A DNA stretch of 64,000 nt from Hydrogenophaga sp. PAMC20947 (GCF_004795855.1 NZ_CP039252.1:3162001-3226000), one strand, 5' to 3'; counted from the first letter of the stretch, positions 55,460 to 64,000 are shown. Notes: generated by a model from the sequence alone, not told the origin. Program-made: numbers and translations.

Positions 55460-56521
55460 ATGACCGCACAAACCCGCGCTTTCGCCACCCACTCCGCCAC
55501 CGAGCCCCTGGGCCTGTTCAGCTTCGTGCGCCGCGACCCGCGGGCCGAGGACGTGGCCATTGACATCCTGTTTTGCGGGGTCTGCCACACCGACATCCAC
55601 CACTCCCGCGACGACTGGGGCCGAGCCAACTACCCCATGGTGCCGGGCCACGAAATCGTCGGCCGCGTGACCGAGGTGGGCGCCGGCGTGAGCCGCTTCA
55701 AGGTGGGCGACCTGGTGGGCGTGGGCTGCATGGTCGACTCTTGCCAGCATTGCGGGCCTTGCGGCAAGGGCTGGGAACAGTATTGCGACAGTGGCTCCAC
55801 CTTCACCTACAACGGCGTCGACCGGCAAGATGGCTCACCGACCTACGGCGGCTACTCCGAGCGCATCGTGGTCTCGCAAAACTTCGTGCTCAAGGTCCCT
55901 GAAAACCTCGACCCTGCGGCCGCAGCACCCTTGCTCTGCGCCGGCGTGACCAGTTTTTCGCCGCTGAAGCACTGGAACGTGGGGCCCGGCAGCAAGGTCG
56001 GCGTGGTTGGGCTGGGCGGTCTGGGCCACATGGCGCTGAAACTGGCCAAGGCCATGGGCGCCGGGGTGACCCTGTTCACCCGCTCCCCTGGCAAAGAAGC
56101 CGACGCCCGAGCACTGGGCGCGGACCACATCGTGCTCTCGACCCACCCCGACCAGATGACAGCTGCGACCAACCAGTTTGACCTGATCGTGGACACCGTT
56201 CCCTATGCGCACGACCTGAACCCTTATGTGCCCACCCTGGCCGTGGGCGGCACCATTGTGTTGGTGGGCTACCTGGGGCCAGTCGAGCCCGCGCTGAACA
56301 CCTCGCCGATGGTGCTCAAACGCAAATCCGTGGCCGGCTCGCTGATCGGCGGCATTGCCGAAACCCAGGAGATGCTGGATTTCTGTGGCCAACACGGCAT
56401 CACCGCCGACATCGAGATGATCAAGATTCAGGACATCAACGCGGCCTACGAGCGCGTGCTCAAGAGCGATGTGAAATACCGCTTTGTGATCGACATGGCG
56501 TCGCTCAAAGAAGGCGCCTGA
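55460..56521 (+). CDS. Zinc-dependent alcohol dehydrogenase (YahK/cinnamyl-type)
   Basis: 353 residues of the MDR superfamily. Catalytic zinc ligands are Cys in CGVCHTDIH and His-Glu in GHEIVG. The structural zinc site is C-x2-C-x2-C-x7-C (CQHCGPCGKGWEQYC). The nucleotide fold has GLGGLGHMALKLAKAMG followed by TRSPGKE, which favours NADPH. It likely reduces aldehydes. It starts about 100 bases after the IS-interrupted repeat, and a bidirectional terminator separates it from tRNA-Arg. Confidence 0.92.
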   Translation: MTAQTRAFATHSATEPLGLFSFVRRDPRAEDVAIDILFCGVCHTDIHHSRDDWGRANYPMVPGHEIVGRVTEVGAGVSRFKVGDLVGVGCMVDSCQHCGPCGKGWEQYCDSGSTFTYNGVDRQDGSPTYGGYSERIVVSQNFVLKVPENLDPAAAAPLLCAGVTSFSPLKHWNVGPGSKVGVVGLGGLGHMALKLAKAMGAGVTLFTRSPGKEADARALGADHIVLSTHPDQMTAATNQFDLIVDTVPYAHDLNPYVPTLAVGGTIVLVGYLGPVEPALNTSPMVLKRKSVAGSLIGGIAETQEMLDFCGQHGITADIEMIKIQDINAAYERVLKSDVKYRFVIDMASLKEGA

Positions 56522-56557
56522 CGCCCACCGGGCCCCGCAAAAAAAGACGGGGGCAAG

Positions 56558-56597
56558 AAAAAACCCGCCTCTCTTGCGAGAAGCGGGCTTTCATTTT
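56558..56597. terminator. Bidirectional terminator adh / tRNA-Arg
   Basis: CCCGC and GCGGG plus TCTC and GAGA form a stem with one mismatch around TTGC (56564-56587). CTTTCATTTTT follows on the plus strand and TTTTTT on the minus strand, so it can end the adh transcript and the tRNA transcript. Confidence 0.85.
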
Positions 56598-56674
56598 TGG
56601 TGCGGCTGGCAGGAATTGAACCCACGACCCCTTGGTTCGTAGCCAAGTACTCTATCCAGCTGAGCTACAGCCGC
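56598..56674 (-). tRNA. tRNA-Arg (ACG)
   Basis: A 77-base cloverleaf with encoded CCA. The acceptor stem is GCGGCTG/CAGCCGC, the D-arm has AGCTCAGCTGGATAGAG, the anticodon loop is CTACGAA within the stem TTGG/CCAA, and the T-arm contains GGTTCAATTCC. ACG is normally edited to ICG and reads CGU, CGC and CGA. Confidence 0.95.
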
Positions 56675-56675
56675 C

Positions 56676-57065
56676 AAGCCTTCGATTCTATGCTGGAAAC
56701 GGGTAATTTCTGGGCGCTCACCACTTCTTTTTTCTCGAAGCCAATCCCCTTGCCAGCGAATGGTCTCCTTGAAACCGGCCCGGGCTATCATCTGGCTCAT
56801 GTGCATCCTGCATCGCGCCCTCCCCCACGCCACCCCGGTTCTCCGGACGGTGGCGTTGCGCGCCTGCAAGGTCGGCACGCCATCGGGCCAGCAGGCGGGC
56901 AAGACGGGGCAGCTCTGCTCCGGTCTCGCAGCAGACCACTGAGCCCGGCGACCAACCACCCCCATCTCCTTTGCGCAATTCAGGTCTCCGGGCACCCACT
57001 CCGCGCTGACCCTGTGCTCCGCCCCTTTTTGATTCAGGCGGGCCACCATCGCATTGGAATAGACC
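56676..57065. other. Intergenic, no gene recognised
   Basis: 390 bases between tRNA-Arg and the Rnk-like gene. Short frames on both strands lack support. The tRNA promoter should lie at its left edge and the rnk promoter at its right edge; I could not assign either. Confidence 0.4.
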
Positions 57066-57485
57066 ATGAACACCCCCGTTATTGAGCGTGTGCTCACCGA
57101 ACTCGACCACGCCCGCCTGAGCAAGATCGCAGGCGCGCACCCCACGCAGCTGCCCGATGCCGTGCTGGAGCCTCTGCAAGATTTGCTGATTGACGCGAGA
57201 ACCGTCCCGGCACGCGAAGTGCGCAGCGACATCGTCACGATGTACGCCCAGATGCAGGTGCGCCTGAACGGCAGCGAAGCGCTGAGCAAGATCGCATTGT
57301 GTTACCCGGACGACGCAGAGCCCGCCAACGGCTTCGTCTCAGTGCTCTCGCCCATGGGCCTTGCCCTGTTGGGGCTGCGCCTCGGTCAGACCGCGCAATG
57401 GCTCGGCCCCACCGGCGACACCATGGCCGCCCAGGTAGAGGCCATTCTTTTCCAGCCCGAAGCCTCGGGTGACTATGTGACCTGA
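57066..57485 (+). CDS. rnk: Rnk-type GreA/GreB C-terminal domain protein
   Basis: 139 residues. The C-terminal half (about 70-135) matches the GreA/GreB C-terminal domain (IALCYPDDAEPANGFVSVLSPMGLALLGL). The short N-terminal coiled coil is the Rnk type. Rnk proteins bind RNA polymerase near the secondary channel without cleavage activity and influence nucleoside diphosphate kinase levels. The gene symbol rests on family similarity. Confidence 0.82.
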   Translation: MNTPVIERVLTELDHARLSKIAGAHPTQLPDAVLEPLQDLLIDARTVPAREVRSDIVTMYAQMQVRLNGSEALSKIALCYPDDAEPANGFVSVLSPMGLALLGLRLGQTAQWLGPTGDTMAAQVEAILFQPEASGDYVT

Positions 57486-57520
57486 GCAGACCTAATCAGC
57501 GCGGGCCTGGCAGCCAAGGG

Positions 57521-59488
57521 TCAGGCCAGCAAAGCACTCACCCGATGGTGCAGGCCATCGGGCGTGACCGAAACGGCTTCGGAGGGCGCGCCCACATGCA
57601 AGCCCACCCGGCTGAACAGGCCACGCCGGAACGGTCGCACCATCGCGACCTTTTCGCCATCGATCTCTTCCACCCGGCTGAAGAACGAACCCCAGAGATT
57701 GGTGAGGGCCATGGGCACGACCGGCACGACCAGCCCAGTGGCCTGCGCGCGCTCCAAAATTTTCATGATGCCGCCCTTGAAGGGTTGCAGGCTGCCGTCG
57801 CGGGTGATGCCGCCCTCGGGAAATATCGCCAGAAGATCGCCTTCGCGAAGCACCTGCGTTGCGGCGTCAAAGGCGGCCTCATAGGCAGCGGGGTCTTCTT
57901 TCTGCGGCGCGATCGGAATCGCCTTGGCCAGCTTGAACAGCCAGCCCAGCACCGGCACCTTGAAAATGCGGTGGTCCATCAGAAAGCGGATCGGGCGCGG
58001 GCTGGCCGCCATGAGCAGCACCGCGTCCACGAAGCTCACGTGGTTGCAAACCAGCACGGCCGCGCCGTGCACCGGGATGTGCTCATCGCCCTGGATCTTG
58101 AATCGGTACACCAGACGGGAAGCCACCCAGGCAACAAAACGCAGCAGGTATTCCGGCACCAGCATGAAGATATAGAACGCCACCACCGCATTGGCCAGCC
58201 CCACAAACAGAAACATCTGGGGAATGGTGAAGCCGGCCTGGAGCAAAGCGCCGGCCAGCAGCGCACTCGCGATCATGAACAGCGCATTGAGGATGTTGTT
58301 GGCCGCGATGATGCGTGCGCGGTGGGTGGCCTGGCTGCGCATCTGGATCAGCGCATACATGGGCACGCTGTACAGCCCGGCAAACAAGCTGAGCAAGGTC
58401 AGGTCGGCAAGGACACGCCAATGCAGGGGTTCGCCGACAAAGCTGGCCAGGGTCTGGCTGCCCGTCGAGGGCAAGCCGCGTGTGGCGAAGTAGAGGTCCA
58501 CTGAAAACAACGTCATCCCGATCGCCCCCACGGGGACCAGGCCGATTTCGACATGGCGCCGGCTCAAGACTTCGCACAGCAGCGACCCGGTGCCGATACC
58601 CACGGAAAAAACCACCAACAACAGCGATGCCACTTGTTCGTCGCCGTGCAGCACGTCTTTCGCAAAGGCCGGAAACAGGCTCAAAAACACAGCCCCAAAG
58701 AACCACATCCAGCTGATGCCCAGCACCGAGCGGAACACCACGGGCGTTTCGTGCGCGAGCTTCAGGTTGGACCAGGTTTCGGTGATCGGATTCCAGTTGA
58801 TCCGAAGCCCCGGATCCATGGCCGGCGACGCAGGAATGAACTGCGATGCGACACGACCCAGCAACGCGAGGGCAATGCAGCTGATGCCCACGTAGTGCGC
58901 GCCCACTTCGGGAAGCGCCACGATCAGACCGCCCGCGACCTGGCCCAGCAAGATCGCCACAAAGGTGCCCATTTCCACCATGCCGTTGCCGCCGGTGAGT
59001 TCGCGCTCGCTCAGGTGTTGCGGCATGTAGGCGAATTTGACTGGGCCAAACACGGCCGATTGCAGGCCCATCATGAACACGCAGCCCAACAGCAGGGGCA
59101 TGCTTTGCACCCAGAAGCCCCAGGCCGCAACCACCATGATGCCGATTTCGGCCCACTTCAGGCCATTGATCATGAGGCGGCGGTCCAGCTTGTCAGCGAG
59201 CTGCCCGCTGGTGGCGGAAAACAGCAGGAAGGGCAGGATGAACAAGGCCCCGATCACCAGGCCGGCCATGTCGGCAGGCAGCCACGAGACCTGCAGCTGG
59301 TAAGTGACCATCACGGTGAACGCGAACTTGAACAAGTTGTCGTTGGCCGCTCCCAGAAACTGGGTCCAGAAGAACGGGGCAAAACGGCGCTGGCCCATGA
59401 GTGCGAACTGACCGGTTTCTTGCGTTGGCGCTGGGTCGCTGGCCTGGGATGCGCGCGCGGTGTCGGCGCTGGTGTTGGCATGGCTCAT
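57521..59488 (-). CDS. MFS lysophospholipid transporter fused to PlsC acyltransferase
   Basis: 655 residues from MSHANTSADT, with GAGGAG before the ATG. Residues about 30-430 form a twelve-helix MFS domain like LplT. Residues about 450-650 form a PlsC acyltransferase with the catalytic NHVSFVD (HX4D) and FPEGGITRDG motifs. The layout equals Aas-type lysophospholipid salvage proteins but without the acyl-ACP synthetase domain. It would flip and reacylate lysophospholipids at the inner membrane. It follows a CREST hydrolase gene by 32 bases. Confidence 0.88.
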   Translation of the reverse strand: MSHANTSADTARASQASDPAPTQETGQFALMGQRRFAPFFWTQFLGAANDNLFKFAFTVMVTYQLQVSWLPADMAGLVIGALFILPFLLFSATSGQLADKLDRRLMINGLKWAEIGIMVVAAWGFWVQSMPLLLGCVFMMGLQSAVFGPVKFAYMPQHLSERELTGGNGMVEMGTFVAILLGQVAGGLIVALPEVGAHYVGISCIALALLGRVASQFIPASPAMDPGLRINWNPITETWSNLKLAHETPVVFRSVLGISWMWFFGAVFLSLFPAFAKDVLHGDEQVASLLLVVFSVGIGTGSLLCEVLSRRHVEIGLVPVGAIGMTLFSVDLYFATRGLPSTGSQTLASFVGEPLHWRVLADLTLLSLFAGLYSVPMYALIQMRSQATHRARIIAANNILNALFMIASALLAGALLQAGFTIPQMFLFVGLANAVVAFYIFMLVPEYLLRFVAWVASRLVYRFKIQGDEHIPVHGAAVLVCNHVSFVDAVLLMAASPRPIRFLMDHRIFKVPVLGWLFKLAKAIPIAPQKEDPAAYEAAFDAATQVLREGDLLAIFPEGGITRDGSLQPFKGGIMKILERAQATGLVVPVVPMALTNLWGSFFSRVEEIDGEKVAMVRPFRRGLFSRVGLHVGAPSEAVSVTPDGLHHRVSALLA

Positions 59489-59520
59489 ATCGGGGGACTC
59501 CTCTCCTGTTTTATCAACGT

Positions 59521-60375
59521 TCATTGCCCGGCCGACGTTGTTGCGGTGTGCGCATTCTGACGCAAGGCGCGAAGCACCGGTATCGCGGCCATGGCCGCTG
59601 CCAGGTGCTTGAGGGTGTGGCCGCCAATCGCCTGGCCCGTGGCCTCGAAGATGAAGTGGTCGCCCAGCTCCAGCACTTTCGCAAGGGCATACAGCGCGAT
59701 CAGGCTGCCGATGGAGATGCCCATCGCCGTGGGCAAAGGGCGGCGCGAGGCGGCCCATGCGAGAAACGCCATGCCACCGAACTGCACGACCACCCAGGGC
59801 AACGGGTTGGCGTGTGTGTATGACATCGCCGCCGAAAGCGAGGCCAACACCAGTACCGCCATCACCGTGTTGCGAGCGGTCTGGGCTCCGACCCGCTCCG
59901 CCATGGCCAGACCCAACGCCCCGGCGAACACAATGGCCATGCCCAGACGGTCCAGAGCCAGGCGGAGTTCATCGGGGGCCCAGTGGTAGACGGCCGATCC
60001 GAAGCTGGTGAACACCAGTCCACCGAAAAAGACCAGCAAGGCCAGTTGGGTGCTGGGGTGAGGCGGTTGGGTTCGCCGAATCTCCATCTCCCACAGACCC
60101 CAGGCGCCCACAAGCAACAGGGGCACGTTGCTGAGCACATCGAATGCATGGGGAATGCCCCACCTGACACGGGTATCGGCAAACGGGTGGCCATGCAGCT
60201 CAGGGCTCCAGGTCAGTTGCGCCAGAACCATGGGGCCCAGCAGCACAGCGGCCATCCAGGCCACCATCGCGATCCAGCCGCCAATACACAAGCGGCGCTC
60301 GGTGGGCGTGAGAGGCATGGCATCGGCCGGGCGGTTGGCCGCTGGACTCAACGGGGGGAAGGGTGAAAAGGACAT
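59521..60375 (-). CDS. CREST-superfamily membrane hydrolase (ceramidase-like)
   Basis: 284 residues from MSFSPFPPLS, with GGAG upstream of the ATG. Seven transmembrane helices are predicted. The CREST motifs are SAVYHWAPDELRLALDRL (Ser, His and Asp in the second block) and GHTLKHLAAAM near the C-terminus. Known CREST enzymes are alkaline ceramidases, PAQR receptors and Per1. The bacterial substrate is unknown. Its place before the PlsC fusion gene suggests a lipid-related role. Confidence 0.78.
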   Translation of the reverse strand: MSFSPFPPLSPAANRPADAMPLTPTERRLCIGGWIAMVAWMAAVLLGPMVLAQLTWSPELHGHPFADTRVRWGIPHAFDVLSNVPLLLVGAWGLWEMEIRRTQPPHPSTQLALLVFFGGLVFTSFGSAVYHWAPDELRLALDRLGMAIVFAGALGLAMAERVGAQTARNTVMAVLVLASLSAAMSYTHANPLPWVVVQFGGMAFLAWAASRRPLPTAMGISIGSLIALYALAKVLELGDHFIFEATGQAIGGHTLKHLAAAMAAIPVLRALRQNAHTATTSAGQ

Positions 60376-60570
60376 GGGGGTTCTCCGGTGCACAAGCTTG
60401 AATGGGCTGAAGTGTGCTGGGGCCCGCCGCTTCCAGGAGGCTTTTTCCTATACAGTTGGCAACCACAGACCCATAGGTATCGTTTACCGATACCCGGGTG
60501 GCTTAGGAACCCGTTCCTTTGGGGGCCGCTGGTTCCCTGCCTTCCTCAACTTTTTTGGCGACGCCGTTCC

Positions 60571-61302
60571 ATGAGCACCACCACCGACCTCGTCATCGCC
60601 ATCAAGAAAGAGCTGAAGGCGGCCCAGATGACCTATGCCGATCTGGCCAAGTGCCTGGACATGGCTGAATCCAGCGTGAAGCGCATGTTGGCCAAGGGGG
60701 ACATGTCGCTGTCGCGGGTGGACGACATTTGCAGGGCACTGAAGCTGGACTTTGCGGAGCTCGCCCGCCGGGTGGCCGACGCCCAGCCGCTGATCTCCGA
60801 AATGACCCAGGAGCAGGAGCGCGCGGTCGTGGCCGACAAGAAGCTTTTGCTGGTGGCCATTTGCGTCTTGAGCCAGTGGACGCTGGAGCAGATCACCGGG
60901 CGCTACCGATTGACCGAAGCCGAGTGCGTGAAGTACTTCGCCCAGTTGGACCGCATCGGGATCATCGAGCTGCGCCCCCTCAACCGCTACCGCCTCAAGC
61001 TGGCCAAAACTTTCCGCTGGCGGGCGCACGGGGCGGTGATGAACTACTTTCGGGAAAACGCTGTGCTCGACTATTTTTCGGGTGGCTTTGGCGGGCATGG
61101 GGAAGGCCTGCTCATGGTGCACGGCTCTATCAGCCGGTCGCTGGCGCCCACATTTCTGGAGCGCCTGCAACGGGTGGCGCAGGACTTTGCCCAGCAACAC
61201 CAGGCCGATCAGAAACTGGCGGACAAAGACCTCGAGGGCTACACCCTGGTGCTGGGCATGCGGGGCTGGGAATTCGGCGCATTCACGCTGCTGCGCCGCT
61301 GA
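60571..61302 (+). CDS. HTH (XRE-like) transcriptional regulator
   Basis: 243 residues from MSTTTDLVIAIKKELKAAQ. An N-terminal Cro/C1-type helix-turn-helix (MTYADLAKCLDMAESSVKRML) is followed by about 170 residues with no recognised effector domain. It is divergent from the CREST hydrolase gene, with 195 bases between starts, so it may regulate that pair. Confidence 0.82.
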   Translation: MSTTTDLVIAIKKELKAAQMTYADLAKCLDMAESSVKRMLAKGDMSLSRVDDICRALKLDFAELARRVADAQPLISEMTQEQERAVVADKKLLLVAICVLSQWTLEQITGRYRLTEAECVKYFAQLDRIGIIELRPLNRYRLKLAKTFRWRAHGAVMNYFRENAVLDYFSGGFGGHGEGLLMVHGSISRSLAPTFLERLQRVAQDFAQQHQADQKLADKDLEGYTLVLGMRGWEFGAFTLLRR

Positions 61303-61517
61303 CGCTCCACCAAGCCTGACGCCAAGCGCAACGGCGTCTACTCGCCCGACTTCTCCCTCACGGATCGACCTCGGCACGAACCTCTTCTGAGGCGGGCGCG
61401 GATCCGCCTGTCTGCCTGTCCGTATGCCTTCAAGGCCGTCGCCGGCGCCTGTCCCCCGGCCTCCATTGAGCACGCCTCAACCCGGGTTTCCACCGATGTT
61501 TCGTTTTGTCGAATACC

Positions 61518-61531
61518 TTAACGTATACATT
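61518..61531. promoter_or_regulatory. Candidate GntR operator, orphan copy
   Basis: TTAACGTATACATT, identical to the site in front of the SMP-30 gene (62918-62931). The GTATAC core is typical of FadR/VanR-type GntR operators. Here it precedes a broken SMP-30 fragment and lies 158 bases before the aldo/keto reductase gene. Confidence 0.5.
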
Positions 61532-61640
61532 GTTTGATCTCAAGCCCAGAGTCATCTGGCCTTCCAGGATCGACGCCGAGTTGACCGCCCTAGGTGCGGG
61601 CTGACCCGCCCCGAGTGCGTGCCGGCCACCCAACAGTGCG
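61532..61640 (+). pseudogene. N-terminal fragment of an SMP-30-like gene
   Basis: Directly behind the orphan GTATAC site, the plus strand encodes DAELTALGAG and, after a frame change, TRPECVPATQ. These match DTELTAVGVALTRPECVLATQ at residues 17-37 of the SMP-30 gene at 62933. Nucleotides such as CTGACCCGCCCCGA are identical. It is a truncated duplicate of promoter plus gene start. Confidence 0.65.
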
Positions 61641-61688
61641 CACGCTTCGATTCCTGACTCTATGCAACGCAACCGCTTAAGGACCACC

Positions 61689-62720
61689 ATGAATTCAACA
61701 ACCTACACGCCGTTGGGTGCCAGCGGCCTGAAGGTATCGCGGCTATGGCTGGGCACCATGACCTTTGGGGATCGCACGGACGAACCCGAGGCCGCACGCA
61801 TTGTCGGTGCCGCCATCGATGCCGGCATCAATGCGATTGATACCGCCAACTCCTATGCACAAGGCGAGTCCGAGCGCATCACCGGGCGGTTGATCGCGCA
61901 GCGCCGCGACCATTGGGTGCTGGCCACGAAACTGGCCAATCCCACTGGTGAGGGGCCCAACGACAGTGGCACTTCGCGGCGCCACGTGGTGCAGGCAGCG
62001 AATGCCAGCCTGCAGCGCCTGGGCACCGACTGGATCGACTTGCTGTACCTGCACCGCGACGATCAAAGCACGCCCATGGAGGAAACCGCCAGCGCGATGG
62101 GCCGGCTGATAGCCGACGGCAAGATCCGCTACTGGGGCGTGTCGAACTTCCGCGGCTGGCGCATCGCCCGCCTGGTCGAGACCTGCCGCGCGATGGGCGT
62201 GCCGCCCCCCATCGCCTGTCAGAGCCCTTACCACGTGATGGCGCGCGGCATCGAAGTTGAAGTTCTGCCTTGCTGCTCGCATCACGGTCTGGGCGTGGTC
62301 GGCTACAGCCCGCTGGCGCGCGGTGTGCTCAGTGCAAAGTACCAGGTCGATGCACCGCCGCCCCCCGGATCGCGCGCGGCAAACAACGATCGGCGCTTGA
62401 TGCAAACCGAGTTCCGCCGCGAATCGATGTTGCTCGCAGAGCAGGCTGCAACTTATGCGCAGCAGCGTGGTGTGCCCCTGAGCCAACTTGCGCTGGGCTG
62501 GGTGCTCAACAACCGATTGATCAACAGTCTGATCGGCGGGCCGCGCACGCTGTCGCAGTGGCAGGACTACCTGAGCGCGATCGGCCAGCCCTTCAGCGCC
62601 GAAGACGAAGCCTTTTTCGATTCGCTGGTGCCGGCAGGCCATGCATCGACACCCGGCTACACCGACCCGCAATACCCGGTAACCGGACGGGTGCCGGCTG
62701 TCGGTGGCAACGAAAGCTAA
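61689..62720 (+). CDS. Aldo/keto reductase
   Basis: 343 residues from MNSTTYTPLGASGLKVSRL, with AAGGA before the ATG. It is a TIM-barrel AKR with the catalytic tetrad Asp (DTANSY), Tyr (SYAQGESE), Lys (LATKLAN) and His (LYLHRDD). The C-terminal ALGWVLNNRLINSLIGG contributes to NADPH binding. It lies between the SMP-30 fragment and the intact SMP-30 gene and may act in the same sugar-acid pathway. Confidence 0.9.
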   Translation: MNSTTYTPLGASGLKVSRLWLGTMTFGDRTDEPEAARIVGAAIDAGINAIDTANSYAQGESERITGRLIAQRRDHWVLATKLANPTGEGPNDSGTSRRHVVQAANASLQRLGTDWIDLLYLHRDDQSTPMEETASAMGRLIADGKIRYWGVSNFRGWRIARLVETCRAMGVPPPIACQSPYHVMARGIEVEVLPCCSHHGLGVVGYSPLARGVLSAKYQVDAPPPPGSRAANNDRRLMQTEFRRESMLLAEQAATYAQQRGVPLSQLALGWVLNNRLINSLIGGPRTLSQWQDYLSAIGQPFSAEDEAFFDSLVPAGHASTPGYTDPQYPVTGRVPAVGGNES

Positions 62721-62917
62721 AGCCACTGCCGCCACAAGCTCTTCAGCGCAGCATGACCCCATCGACGGGAACCTGCATGTGAGCGCAGCGATGGAACTGG
62801 GGAGCCTATTCGCCAGGATGCAGCGCCTACCTTTCCCATGCAATCTAAGGCAGATTCTCAACGGCGACTCCCCACACATCCTAGGGAAATCACCCATACA
62901 TCTGAGCAAAACATTTG

Positions 62918-62931
62918 TTAACGTATACATT
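62918..62931. promoter_or_regulatory. Candidate GntR operator at SMP-30 start
   Basis: TTAACGTATACATT ends two bases before the ATG of the SMP-30 gene, where a ribosome site would normally be. A GntR regulator starts immediately downstream of that gene and is the natural candidate to bind here. Confidence 0.55.
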
Positions 62932-62932
62932 A

Positions 62933-63928
62933 ATGAATCCACAGATCGCACCCATCTCGCAACCCGGTCTCGACACTGAGCTCACCGCCGTGGGTGTTGC
63001 GCTGACCCGCCCCGAATGTGTGCTGGCCACCCAATCGGGCGCGCTGTACACCGCCGACTGGCGCGGCGGCGTTTGCCAGATCGCTCCCGACGGCACCGAA
63101 ACCCTGTTCACCGGCACCATGCCCGATGGTTTGACCGCCCGCCCCAACGGCATTGCCTTGCTCGTCGATGGCAGCTTTCTGATGGCGCAACTGGGCGACA
63201 GCGATGGCGGGGTGTACCGCCTGACCCGCGAGGGGCAAATCGCGCCCTGGTTGATGCAGGTCGACGGGATCGACTTGCCACCGAGCAATTACGTGGTGCA
63301 AGACGCCGCTGGCCGCACCTGGATCACGGTCAGCACCCGCTTGACCCCACGCGCCGCCGCTTACCGCGGCGATGTGGCCGATGGCTTCATCGTTTGCGTG
63401 CAAGCCGACGGCAGCGCCGCCATCGTGGCCGATGGCCTGGGTTACACCAACGAAGTGGCCCTGCACCCCAGCGGGCAATGGCTGTACGTGAACGAAACTT
63501 TTGGGCGCCGCCTTTCCCGCTTTCCCGTGGCGGCCGATGGCGCGCTGGGCGAGCGCGAAACCGTGACCGAATTTGGCGCGGGCACCTTCCCCGACGGCCT
63601 GGCGTTTGACGAAGACGGCTTCGCCTGGATCGTGAGCATCGTCAGCAACCGGCTGATCCGCGTGGCGCCCGATGGCGCTCAACAGATCTTTCTCGAAGAC
63701 AACGAACCCGAGCACTTGGCCTGGGTGGAGGCGGCGTTCCAAAGCGCCACCATGGGCCGCCCCCATCTCGACGGCATCCGCAGCCAACGCCTGCGCAACA
63801 TCTCCAGCATCGCCTTTGCCGGCCCCAACCGCCGCACCGGCGTGCTGGGTTGCCTGCTCGGCAACAGCCTGCAAACCTTGACCATGCCCGCCGCCGGCGT
63901 GGCCCCCTTTCACTGGAATTTTCCATGA
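62933..63928 (+). CDS. SMP-30/gluconolactonase/LRE-family protein
   Basis: 331 residues from MNPQIAPISQ, a six-bladed beta-propeller. Likely metal ligands are Asn in GYTNEVALHPSG and Asp in GTFPDGLAFDEDG; the first-blade Glu is in TRPECVLA. The family hydrolyses sugar lactones. There is no Shine-Dalgarno sequence; a GTATAC operator abuts the ATG, so the message may be nearly leaderless. The stop overlaps the start of the GntR gene. Confidence 0.88.
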   Translation: MNPQIAPISQPGLDTELTAVGVALTRPECVLATQSGALYTADWRGGVCQIAPDGTETLFTGTMPDGLTARPNGIALLVDGSFLMAQLGDSDGGVYRLTREGQIAPWLMQVDGIDLPPSNYVVQDAAGRTWITVSTRLTPRAAAYRGDVADGFIVCVQADGSAAIVADGLGYTNEVALHPSGQWLYVNETFGRRLSRFPVAADGALGERETVTEFGAGTFPDGLAFDEDGFAWIVSIVSNRLIRVAPDGAQQIFLEDNEPEHLAWVEAAFQSATMGRPHLDGIRSQRLRNISSIAFAGPNRRTGVLGCLLGNSLQTLTMPAAGVAPFHWNFP

Positions 63929-64000
63929 GCCTACCAATCGCTGCCACCTCTTTGGTGGACACCGCCTACGACTTGATCCGGCGCCGTATTCTCGACAACG
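63925..64000 (+). CDS. GntR-family regulator, N-terminal part (cut by window end)
   Basis: Only the first 25 codons are in the window. They start MSLPIAATSLVDTAYDLIRRR, and the segment YDLIRRRILDN is typical of the first helix of GntR (FadR/VanR) winged-helix domains. The ATG overlaps the SMP-30 stop (ATGA), so the two genes are coupled. It is the probable ligand-responsive repressor for the GTATAC sites. Confidence 0.75.
   Translation, partial: MSLPIAATSLVDTAYDLIRRRILDN

Noticed and set aside
61303..61517. Second copy of the SMP-30 upstream region beyond the GTATAC motif
   Set aside because: I compared the bases upstream of both motif copies and saw no clear similarity, so the duplication appears to start at or near the motif.

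Overview
The window is a GC-rich, gene-dense piece of a betaproteobacterial chromosome. The ribosomal-protein and rpoA/secY sequences, the PHB-depolymerase-type esterase, the GlpSTPQUV-type glycerol importer and the G+C-rich interspersed stem-loops point to the Comamonadaceae (Hydrogenophaga/Acidovorax-like). That placement is inference from gene content, not a computed phylogeny.

Layout. 384-2050: a small ribbon-helix-helix-like protein coupled to a PHB-depolymerase-family esterase. 2450-4950: an acyl-CoA synthetase and, just upstream, the decayed C-terminal end of a different AMP-forming ligase. 5155-14234 (minus): the complete spc and alpha ribosomal operons (rplN to rplQ, with secY, rpmJ and rpoA), driven by a near-perfect sigma-70 promoter and followed by an initiator tRNA and a terminator. 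14248-24539: a glycerol regulon made of glpD and the ABC importer glpSTPQUV on the minus strand, with divergent glpR and glpK on the plus strand. Candidate GlpR half-sites lie between them. 24597-33536: housekeeping genes proC, ubiA, oxyR, recG (carrying an in-frame repeat insertion), a flavin reductase-like gene, queA and tgt. 34030-38725: a TRAP transporter (dctPQM) with a LacI regulator and a short-chain dehydrogenase. 38951-46856: membrane and envelope genes, including a four-gene unit of poorly known proteins, a mechanosensitive channel and a CHRD lipoprotein. 47308-53712: two LysR regulators, a vanadium-haloperoxidase-like protein, a methyltransferase, a PuuB-like oxidoreductase and a VOC protein. 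53720-55361: an IS110-family (IS1111-type) element inside a palindromic MITE-like repeat. 55460-64000: alcohol dehydrogenase, tRNA-Arg, an Rnk-like factor, an MFS/PlsC fusion with a CREST hydrolase, an HTH regulator, an aldo/keto reductase, an SMP-30 lactonase and the start of a GntR regulator.

The most interesting signal is the IS1111-type element. Its ends can be set to the base from 14-bp subterminal inverted repeats and from the interrupted palindrome. The noncoding stretch after its transposase holds two stem-flanked loops whose arms match the present insertion site (target loop) and the element's own ends (donor loop). This is the layout expected of a bridge RNA/seekRNA, read directly from one locus. 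Other points worth a second look are the asymmetric ATPase pair of the glycerol importer, the repeat-encoded insertion in RecG, a zinc-loop insertion in Tgt, hairpins between every gene from rpsK to rplQ, and two single-gene or small-island insertions flanked by degraded copies of a neighbouring gene.
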